NCBI GenBank assembly: GCA_020427625.1
Contig: JAGQOI010000542.1
Location: 1-7,934, forward strand
DNA: 7,934 bases
Source of the DNA: Phycisphaerales bacterium
GTDB taxonomy: Bacteria; Planctomycetota; Phycisphaerae; Phycisphaerales; SM1A02
Direction of reading: 5' to 3'
Shown here piece by piece: positions 1 through 4,778 of the stretch. The notes below the pieces were generated by a model. That model was not told where the DNA came from. It searched no databases and saw only the letters and a program-made list of their open reading frames with translations. Numbering within the stretch: position 1 is the first letter of the stretch; every line of letters begins with the position of its first letter. Position numbers and translations under genes: made by a program.

Positions 1-670
1 CCTCGGTCCGGTCGTTCCACTCCGGCGTCCGCACGATGCGCGTCGCCGTGTCCGAGCCATCGACCGGATTGCCGGACCACGTCAGTGCGATCCGCAGCGC
101 GCGCGGTCCGTCGACCGGCGGCGCGGCCCAGGCGATCTCCATGCCCGGGACGTGGGTGGCGATAACCCGGGGTTCGACGTCGCGGCTCGAGCGCCAGTCG
201 TCGCAGAAGGCGGGCGTGCCGACGCGATGGCGCTCGGAGCTCGCCGGCGCCTCGGCCTCTTCGACGGGGACGCTCGTCGACAGCGTGTAGAGGGTGACCA
301 TCCGGAGCACCTCGCTGTGACTGAGGACGGCGATCTCGCCGCGATCGACGCGACCGGGATTCGCGGCGTCGGTGAGCCAGAGGACGACTTCAACGTAGGG
401 CGTCGGGCCGCGCTGGTTGATGCTGATCACGCCGGCCGCGCGTTCGAGAACGCCGGCGAGGGCGTCGATGACGACCTGGTGGTCGGCATCGCGGGCGACG
501 GCTTCGGACGCGCGATCGAGGGCGAGGGCGTCGGCGGCATCGGACGCGTGCAGGAACTGCGGCGAGAAGACGACGGCGGCGACGCCGAGGGCGGCCATGG
601 TGAGTCCGGCGCCGATCGCGGCGGGTCCGTGCAGGGTGGACATCGTGAGGATGGAGCGAAGACTCGCCAT
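1..670 (-). CDS. Membrane-anchored protein of unknown function, partial (C-terminus beyond window)
   Basis: Translating the minus strand from the ATG at 670-668 gives 223 codons with no stop before the left edge, so the gene is incomplete. Residues about 15-38 are a hydrophobic helix rich in Ala, Gly and Val, suggesting a signal anchor or uncleaved signal peptide. The rest is soluble and alternates helix-like stretches (around DALAGVLERAAG, 69-80) with strand-like ones (YVEVVLWLT, 92-100; ALRIALTW, 191-198), plus one Cys at 156. Codon use is strongly G/C in third positions, as in neighbouring real genes. No clear Shine-Dalgarno precedes the ATG (only GGAA about nine bases upstream), so the start could be Met10 or Met25. 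It lies downstream of the pilin gene on the same strand, beyond a strong hairpin, and may be a pilus or secretion accessory protein. That role is inferred from position only; I do not recognise the family. Confidence 0.7.
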   Translation of the reverse strand, partial: MASLRSILTMSTLHGPAAIGAGLTMAALGVAAVVFSPQFLHASDAADALALDRASEAVARDADHQVVIDALAGVLERAAGVISINQRGPTPYVEVVLWLTDAANPGRVDRGEIAVLSHSEVLRMVTLYTLSTSVPVEEAEAPASSERHRVGTPAFCDDWRSSRDVEPRVIATHVPGMEIAWAAPPVDGPRALRIALTWSGNPVDGSDTATRIVRTPEWNDRTE

Positions 671-711
671 GCGATCGGGTTCCGGGGGAGGTCGGCGCGG
701 GCGCCGAAAGG

Positions 712-748
712 GAAAGACGCTGGTGCACGGGGTGCACCAGCGTCTTTC
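712..748 (-). terminator. Intrinsic-type hairpin terminator after the pilin gene
   Basis: Positions 713-728 and 732-747 are perfect reverse complements (16 bp), extended to 17 bp by the 712/748 G-C pair, around a three-base loop at 729-731. On the minus strand the 3' arm ends in CTTT and is followed by CCCTTTC. The hairpin begins 49 bases past the pilin stop codon. The 5' arm starts with AAAG, so the structure reads much the same on both strands. It is a convincing stem, but the U-tract is short, so termination may be partial. Confidence 0.75.
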
Positions 749-796
749 ATGAGCAATGTGGTCGCGAAGGATCGCGGGTGCGATCCGCGCGATGGG

Positions 797-1192
797 TCAC
801 TCGACGAACACGGCGCCGGCGCCGTCGGTCGCGGTCAGGTCGGCACCGTCCCAGATCCAGCCGACGTCCGCACCGGCGGCGGCGCCGATGGCGGTCGCGG
901 TCGCGGCGGCCTGGAGCGGATTGCGCGGCGCGGACTGGAGGTAGTCGTTGTCGACGAGGTCATCCCAGCCGTTGTTGATGAGGTCGGGGTACGTGTCGCC
1001 GTTCTGGACGCGGAACAGTTCGAGCTGGCTGCGGATCGTCTGGAGCTGGCTGCGCAGACTGGCGTTGGCGGCGTCGGTCGAGGCGTTCGTGAACTGCGGG
1101 ATCACGATGGCCGCGAGGATGCCGAGAATGACGACGACGATCAGAATTTCGATGAGCGTGAAGCCACGCTTGGTCCGGTTGATGACTCGCAT
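797..1192 (-). CDS. Type IV prepilin / GspG-like major pseudopilin
   Basis: This is a 131-residue class III signal protein. A short basic leader (residues 1-10, ending KRG) is followed by FTLIEILIVVVILGILAAIV, the classic prepilin peptidase site. Cleavage after Gly10 leaves Phe at +1, which is normally N-methylated, and Glu15 as the conserved Glu5 of the mature protein needed for subunit assembly. A helix runs to about residue 60. The stretch NGDTYPDL (64-71), followed by a W/L-rich region to about 85 and RNPL (90-93), resembles the GspG pseudopilin core. An Ala-rich segment (95-108) precedes a short strand-rich tail without cysteines. The ATG at 1192 is chosen because AGGAG lies ten bases upstream; an in-frame ATG at 1222 would add ten residues and lies upstream of that site. 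The protein should form a fibre in the inner membrane and periplasm. Type IV pilus and type II secretion subunits cannot be separated here, and no assembly ATPase or secretin is in view. Confidence 0.92.
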   Translation of the reverse strand: MRVINRTKRGFTLIEILIVVVILGILAAIVIPQFTNASTDAANASLRSQLQTIRSQLELFRVQNGDTYPDLINNGWDDLVDNDYLQSAPRNPLQAAATATAIGAAAGADVGWIWDGADLTATDGAGAVFVE

Positions 1193-1202
1193 TGGTCGCT
1201 GA

Positions 1203-1207
1203 CTCCT
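1203..1207 (-). promoter_or_regulatory. Shine-Dalgarno of the pilin gene
   Basis: AGGAG on the minus strand, ten bases before the ATG at 1192. It decides between this start and the in-frame ATG at 1222. Confidence 0.6.
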
Positions 1208-1285
1208 GAAAACAACAGACATGATGAGTGCTGGCAGGGTCTGACGAACCCCAGGGGACCCGAGCGTCCTTCCTTCGATGCCAGT

Positions 1286-1306
1286 CCGGATCCACCATGG
1301 ATCCGG
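1286..1306 (-). repeat. Perfect 9-bp inverted repeat in the pilin leader region
   Basis: CCGGATCCA at 1286-1294 is the exact reverse complement of 1298-1306, with loop CCA. It lies about 95 bases upstream of the pilin start on the minus strand. It has no U-tract, so it is more likely a leader hairpin or protein-binding palindrome than a terminator. Confidence 0.5.
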
Positions 1307-1373
1307 CTCTCCCTTGAATGCCGACCCGGCCGTGTCCGGCGGAGCAGGCAGGCGTCCTCGACGCTCCGGGTCC

Positions 1374-1400
1374 GACGCGCCGTCCCCTCCGCGGCGCGTC
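1374..1400 (-). repeat. GC-rich 9-bp inverted repeat in the pilin leader region
   Basis: GACGCGCCG at 1374-1382 pairs exactly with 1392-1400 around a nine-base loop. Short GC palindromes are expected by chance at this base composition, so its significance is uncertain. Confidence 0.3.
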
Positions 1401-1618
1401 CGGCATCCCTCGTTCGCCGCGGGGGCGTCCTCGGGTCCCGGCGACGGTCGACGTCACCAATGAACAAAGCACGTTTCGTATCGACGCTTCGCAAATGGCG
1501 GTACAGCAACGAGAACCGCATCCGGACAACGGCGCCCGCGCAGGCGTCAGACCTTGCCGGAAGCGCCCGTGCGACGGTCCGTTCGCGTGCGTGCCGCGCC
1601 CGGTAACCCGGGTCCAAA

Positions 1619-1666
1619 ACGAATCGGACCTCACCGGCGCGTCCGTGCGGGTGAGGTCCGATTCGT
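1619..1666 (-). terminator. Hairpin terminator after the PilZ gene
   Basis: Positions 1619-1635 and 1650-1666 are perfect 17-bp reverse complements around a 14-base loop. On the minus strand the 3' arm ends GATTCG and runs into TTTT followed by GG. It lies 68 bases past the PilZ stop codon, which suits an intrinsic terminator for that gene. The plus strand has no U-run on its side, so the polarity is minus. Confidence 0.75.
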
Positions 1667-1734
1667 GTGCGTGCCGGCCGGTGCGCATCCATGCGCGAAG
1701 CGGCGGGGCGCCTCCGTGCGCTCGATCTCCCGAG

Positions 1735-2076
1735 TCACGCGGCCATGCGCGACTCGAAGCGAATACCGATGCGATACCCCTCGCCGCAGGGCAGGCAACG
1801 GGTGACGACCCCCCGTCGACCCAGGCAGCCGGGCGTCTGGAATCCGATCGACACGAGCGCGCCGGGCTCGAGCGGGTCGCTCGCGATCGCACCCATGCCG
1901 CCGTCCGACCAGTCGATCATCCGAAGATCGTGGTCCTCGCCGAACCGATCGCTGCCGAGACAGAAGATCGTCGCGAGACCCTGGGCGGGACTGCGGTGCC
2001 CGCGTCGACGGTCGAAGCGCAGGGTCGACTCGGTCGTCGTGGCCGGGACGGAATGCAGCGGCTCGGCGGTGGTCAT
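1735..2076 (-). CDS. Single-domain PilZ protein (c-di-GMP receptor)
   Basis: This 113-residue protein is essentially one PilZ domain. The N-terminal loop carries RRGHR (24-28), fitting the RxxxR signature. The strand that follows leads to DWSDGG (55-60), the D/NxSxxG signature. Together these form the cyclic di-GMP binding site, and both are intact. Later strands (ALVSIGF, 73-79; GYRIGIRF, 100-107) complete the barrel. No transmembrane or output domain is attached, so it probably acts in the cytoplasm by binding a partner when c-di-GMP is high. The start at 2076 has only a weak purine stretch (GGGAA) upstream. The minus-strand frame stays open far beyond it into the DUF1015 gene, but that extension is a shadow of the opposite strand. 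The gene lies upstream of the pilin on the same strand but is separated from it by a terminator, so co-regulation with pili is an inference. It is divergent from the DUF1015 gene. Confidence 0.9.
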   Translation of the reverse strand: MTTAEPLHSVPATTTESTLRFDRRRGHRSPAQGLATIFCLGSDRFGEDHDLRMIDWSDGGMGAIASDPLEPGALVSIGFQTPGCLGRRGVVTRCLPCGEGYRIGIRFESRMAA

Positions 2077-2231
2077 GGTCGGGTTCCCGTCAGTCTGAAG
2101 TGGGAAGGGATGACGATCCCTCTTGTCGACCAGTCCCCGGGGGTGCTTGACGAGGAGTGGACCGAAAATACGACGATTCTCGGGCGCTCGCGGCCGGCGG
2201 CCGCGCCGCGACGGAGCGCCGGAAACCTCGC

Positions 2232-2237
2232 TACACT
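2232..2237 (+). promoter_or_regulatory. Candidate -10 element (TACACT) for the DUF1015 gene
   Basis: TACACT matches four of six bases of TATAAT and would place the start of transcription about 28 bases before the ATG at 2272. The same hexamer, also preceded by CG plus one base, occurs just before serA. No clear -35 is seen at the right distance. Confidence 0.3.
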
Positions 2238-2259
2238 GGCCCTCCCCCACCGTGTCGAC

Positions 2260-2264
2260 GAGGA
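2260..2264 (+). promoter_or_regulatory. Shine-Dalgarno of the DUF1015 gene
   Basis: GAGGA lies seven bases before the ATG at 2272. This fixes the start and rejects the long upstream open frame that begins near 1318. Confidence 0.6.
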
Positions 2265-2271
2265 TCCGCTC

Positions 2272-3501
2272 ATGCTGCGCGTCAAGCCGTTCGCCGCCCT
2301 GCGTCCGCACCCCAGTCTCGCGTCGAAGGTCGCCTCGCCGCCCTATGACGTCGTCGACACCGACGAGGCGCGGGCCATCGCCGACGGCAACCCGCTCTCG
2401 TTCCTGCACGTCGTCCGTCCCGAGATCGACCTGCCCGACGGCACGGACATTCACGCCGACGAGGTCTACGCGAAGGCCGCCGAGAACTTCCGGCGCCTCA
2501 TCGACGACGACATCCTCGTCCGCGAACCCGAGCCCCGGATCTACCTGTACCGGCAGGTGCGCCGGCACCAGGCCCAGATCGGCATCGTCGCCTGCTGTCA
2601 CATCGACGACTACGTCAACAACATCATCAGGAAGCACGAGAAGACCCGGCGCGACAAGGAGGACGACCGCACCCGTCACGTCCTCGCGATCAACGCGAAC
2701 GCCGGACCCGTGTTCCTCACGTATCGCGACCGGCCCGACCTGACCCAGCTCGTCGAGACCGACGTCAACGCCCGACCGCTGTTCCACTTCGTCGCGCCCG
2801 ACGGCGTCACCCACACCGCGTGGATCGCGCCCGACGCGGCACCGTACGTCGAGGCGTTCCGGACGATCGACGCGGCGTACGTCGCGGACGGACATCACCG
2901 GTCCGCGAGTGCCGCCCGGGCCGGCGCGGCACGGCGCGCGCAGGACCCGAATCCGACGCCGGACGCCGAATACAACTGGTTCCTCGCGACGTTGTTCCCG
3001 GCGAGCCAGTTGACGATCCTCCCGTACAACCGGCTCGTCGCGGACCTGAACGGCCTGACGCCGGCGGGCGCGCTGGCGGCGTTGGGCACGGTCGGGCGGC
3101 TGTCGCCGACGAGCGATCCGGTGCCCGGGCGGGCGGGCGTGTTCTGCCTGTACGTGGACGGCGGGTGGCACCGGCTCGAACTCGACGAATCGACGATCGA
3201 CGCCGCGGACCCGATCGGGTCGCTGGACGTGAGTCTGCTGCACGACCGGGTGCTCGGGCCGCTGTTCGGGATCGGCGATCCCCGGACGGACGACCGGATC
3301 AACTTCGTGGGCGGGATTCGGGGGACGGACGAGTTGAAGCGTCGGGTGGACGCGGGCAAGGCGGCGCTGGCGGTCTCGATGCACCCGACGTCGATCGAGC
3401 AACTGCTGTCGGTGTCGGACGCCGGCGCGATCATGCCCCCGAAGTCGACGTGGTTCGAGCCGAAGCTCCGCAGCGGGTTGTTCGTGCACACGCTGGACTG
3501 A
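2272..3501 (+). CDS. DUF1015 (COG4198) family protein, possible serine-metabolism enzyme
   Basis: This is a 409-residue cytoplasmic protein of the DUF1015 family, at the family's usual length. Family landmarks are the N-terminal VKPFAALRP (4-12) with ASPPYDVVD (21-29), NPLSFLHVVRPE (40-51), RKHEKTRRDKEDDR (120-133), YVADGHHRSASA (203-214) and the C-terminal MPPKSTWFEPKLRSGLF (388-404). No membrane segment or signal peptide is present. The family has no settled function. DGHHR (206-210) resembles the active-site motif of ParB/sulfiredoxin-fold enzymes, which include the archaeal free serine kinase SerK. Together with serA and serC nearby this suggests a role in phosphoserine or serine metabolism, but that is inference. 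DUF1015 genes are, to my knowledge, often found beside serA or serC. Here an opposing four-gene block separates it from serA. The start is set by a GAGGA site seven bases upstream. Its stop faces the stop of a convergent gene across 39 bases with no obvious terminator. Confidence 0.9.
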   Translation: MLRVKPFAALRPHPSLASKVASPPYDVVDTDEARAIADGNPLSFLHVVRPEIDLPDGTDIHADEVYAKAAENFRRLIDDDILVREPEPRIYLYRQVRRHQAQIGIVACCHIDDYVNNIIRKHEKTRRDKEDDRTRHVLAINANAGPVFLTYRDRPDLTQLVETDVNARPLFHFVAPDGVTHTAWIAPDAAPYVEAFRTIDAAYVADGHHRSASAARAGAARRAQDPNPTPDAEYNWFLATLFPASQLTILPYNRLVADLNGLTPAGALAALGTVGRLSPTSDPVPGRAGVFCLYVDGGWHRLELDESTIDAADPIGSLDVSLLHDRVLGPLFGIGDPRTDDRINFVGGIRGTDELKRRVDAGKAALAVSMHPTSIEQLLSVSDAGAIMPPKSTWFEPKLRSGLFVHTLD

Positions 3502-3540
3502 CGCACGCGCGGGACGCGGGTCGGGTCGGGCGATCGGCGA

Positions 3541-4134
3541 TCAATCCGGCGCGGCGGCGTCGGGGTCGGCCAGGACGCGCCGTCTGACCGCGTCCGCGGC
3601 GTCACGGAACGGCTGGTCGCCGAGCAGACCGAGTTCATCGAGTCCGGTCACGGCGATGCGCTGGTAGTACACGTGCCGATCGACGGTCGCGATGAGCAGC
3701 AGGGCGTAGGCGATGCGCATGCCGTCGACGCTGTCGGTGACGGTCGCATCCGGGTGGTTCCCGGCATGGACGTACGCCCGGGCGATGTCGGCGGAGTAGA
3801 CGATGGCCTGTTCGCGGAGGGGGCTGACGGTCTCGAACTGGAGGATGCCGCGGATGTACTGGTCGAGGTCCTCGACGGTCTTCGGCGAGTCCGGGTCGAT
3901 GAGGGTGTTGAGCAGTTCGCGGTTGAGGGCCATCTCGCGTGCGTCGACGTCGTTCAGGCCGTAGGCCTGCTTGATGCGATCGATGAGTTCCTGTCGTTCC
4001 CGCGGCTCGATGTACTGCCGGTCGATGACCCTGGCCGCGACGGTGCCGGCCAGCCAGACGACCGAGGTCGCGATGAAGACGGCCAGCATGAGCGATCGGC
4101 GGGTGGTCCCGTTCAGCCAGGCATTCAGGCTCAT
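3541..4134 (-). CDS. N-terminally anchored membrane protein of unknown function
   Basis: This is a 197-residue protein. A short basic segment (TTRRS, 10-14) precedes one hydrophobic helix (about 15-34, LMLAVFIATSVVWLAGTVAA). The remaining 160 residues are polar and strongly helical, with no cysteines and no recognised catalytic motif. By the positive-inside rule the bulk should be periplasmic. The ATG at 4134 shares four bases (ATGA) with the stop of the upstream gene. GAGG lies about seven bases before it, inside that gene's last codons. An upstream in-frame start near 4206 would add 24 Arg-rich residues that are a shadow of the neighbour. The overlap implies translational coupling and joint work with the twin-CX3C exported protein. 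It is the last gene of the block and converges on the DUF1015 gene. I do not recognise the family. Confidence 0.8.
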   Translation of the reverse strand: MSLNAWLNGTTRRSLMLAVFIATSVVWLAGTVAARVIDRQYIEPRERQELIDRIKQAYGLNDVDAREMALNRELLNTLIDPDSPKTVEDLDQYIRGILQFETVSPLREQAIVYSADIARAYVHAGNHPDATVTDSVDGMRIAYALLLIATVDRHVYYQRIAVTGLDELGLLGDQPFRDAADAVRRRVLADPDAAAPD

Positions 4135-4439
4135 GATCCCACCTCGTCCCAGCCCATGGGCGCCCCGAGGGGCATGCCGGAGGCGTCGGCGCCGAACTTG
4201 AAGCACGTGTTCCGGCAGGCCCGGAGTTTGGGCGGGTTGCCGGCGTAGGTGGCTTCACACTTGAGCCAGCATTCCCGCATCCCTGACGCGGCGACGCCGC
4301 CGATGCCGGCGTGACACCGGCAGTCGACCAGATCGATATCGTCCTTCGGGACGCCGTCCGCCAGCACCTGGGCGCCGAGACTGAGGGCGAAGACACCGGC
4401 AAGCGCGACGACCTGCCAACAACCGGAAGTGCGGATCAC
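4131..4439 (-). CDS. Small exported cysteine-rich protein with twin CX3C motif
   Basis: This 102-residue protein starts at a GTG. Residues 1-27 look like a Sec signal peptide: Arg3, a hydrophobic core VVALAGVFALSLGA (10-23), then VLA before Asp28 as a signal peptidase I site. The mature part of about 75 residues has six cysteines: C40 and C42 (CRC), then C57-x3-C61 and C75-x3-C79, two CX3C pairs 13 residues apart. Six cysteines in so small an exported domain suggest disulfides or metal binding. The twin CX3C layout recalls small Tim chaperones, but there is no evidence of relationship. The GTG overlaps the stop of a possible upstream small ORF (GTGA), and a G-run lies about eight bases upstream. 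The 3' end overlaps the next gene by ATGA. The other members of the block also look like envelope proteins. I do not recognise the family. Confidence 0.75.
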   Translation of the reverse strand: MIRTSGCWQVVALAGVFALSLGAQVLADGVPKDDIDLVDCRCHAGIGGVAASGMRECWLKCEATYAGNPPKLRACRNTCFKFGADASGMPLGAPMGWDEVGS

Positions 4440-4636
4440 GTCGGACGCCCCCCTGTCATGGATACGAATCGAAGAACGGCCCCACCGGCACGTTCGGATC
4501 GGATCACACGCGGGCGTCGTCCGTATTCGCCCGCGAACGCGGCAGTATCGCTGCCGCTCCGCGGCTTCGCAACTCGCCTCGGGTTGTCATGCGGCGCCGG
4601 TCCGTCGCTCGTCATGTCGGTCATGGCATCGTCCAC
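4436..4636 (-). CDS. Possible small protein, 66 residues, preceded by perfect Shine-Dalgarno
   Basis: A GTG at 4636-4634 follows AGGAGG by seven bases, the best ribosome site in the window. It opens a frame that ends at 4436 with a TGA overlapping the GTG of the cysteine-rich gene. The product is hydrophilic and Arg-rich (for example GRRPRVIRSER in its second half), without cysteines, signal peptide or membrane segment. An ATG four codons later (4624) is an alternative start. Against it: third-position GC looks lower than in neighbouring genes, and the sequence resembles no family I know. It may instead be a leader ORF whose translation feeds ribosomes to the coupled downstream genes. A weak promoter-like pair lies upstream on the minus strand (TTGCGA at 4728-4723, GATTGT at 4705-4700, 17 bases apart). 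Confidence 0.45.
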   Translation of the reverse strand: MDDAMTDMTSDGPAPHDNPRRVAKPRSGSDTAAFAGEYGRRPRVIRSERAGGAVLRFVSMTGGRPT

Positions 4637-4643
4637 GCGATAC

Positions 4644-4649
4644 CCTCCT
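4644..4649 (-). promoter_or_regulatory. Perfect Shine-Dalgarno (AGGAGG) ahead of the GTG at 4636
   Basis: AGGAGG on the minus strand with seven bases to a GTG. It is the main support for the 66-residue ORF, and no other start codon lies at suitable spacing. Confidence 0.55.
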
Positions 4650-4778
4650 GACCCAACTCCCCGACCTATTCCCGGAAACCGGCACATTCCCCAACACCTA
4701 CAATCCATCGGGCCGACCCATCTCGCAAGGCCATTCTCGGCAGATCATGCGCAAATATTGCCGCATATGTATGGAGGA

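Larger units (their letters stand above)
1193..1618 (-). other. Structured untranslated region upstream of the pilin
   Basis: There are about 425 bases between the PilZ terminator and the pilin start. Open frames cross it on both strands, but none has a ribosome site, a recognisable product or consistent codon use. Two inverted repeats stand out. One is a 9-bp stem at 1286-1294/1298-1306 with a three-base loop. The other is a 9-bp stem at 1374-1382/1392-1400 with a nine-base loop. I see no convincing -35/-10 pair. The pilin promoter and probably a long 5' leader should lie here; a separate small RNA is possible but unsupported. Confidence 0.45.
2077..2271. other. Divergent spacer between the PilZ and DUF1015 genes
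   Basis: This 195-base spacer should hold both promoters. On the plus strand, TTGACG at 2147-2152 has TACGAC 16 bases later (2169-2174), a moderate sigma70-like pair. TACACT at 2232-2237 is an alternative -10. On the minus strand only a weak TATTTT stands out. A 7-bp GC palindrome with a three-base loop lies at 2189-2205, and a 6-bp stem with a four-base loop lies near 2107-2122. No gene is seen. Confidence 0.5.

Noticed and set aside
152..1606. 484-codon plus-strand open frame
   Set aside because: It is antisense to the pilin and the leftmost gene, has Gly/Arg/Asp-rich shadow composition, runs through both terminator hairpin regions, and has no ribosome site or family motif.
1460..1606. Small plus-strand ORF beginning MNKARFVSTLRKWR
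   Set aside because: No Shine-Dalgarno, no plus-strand promoter, and the second half becomes Arg/Ala-rich and nondescript. It sits in the region that should be pilin leader on the other strand.
1141..1692. 183-codon minus-strand ORF upstream of the pilin
   Set aside because: It reads through the PilZ terminator hairpin, is Arg-rich and nondescript, and overlaps the pilin start out of frame.
2189..2205. 7-bp GC palindrome in the divergent spacer
   Set aside because: Such GC palindromes are expected by chance at this composition, and there is no support for an operator.
1735..3489. Minus-strand frame extending the PilZ protein to 584 residues
   Set aside because: Everything upstream of 2076 is antisense to the DUF1015 gene and low in complexity (Arg/Val/Asp-rich). 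The PilZ domain is complete without it.
4747..4766. Hairpin with 8 paired bases and one bulge after the tail-anchored gene
   Set aside because: It lies just past the stop codon but has no U-run on either strand and an AT-rich loop. It is too weak to call a terminator, although a role in mRNA processing is possible.
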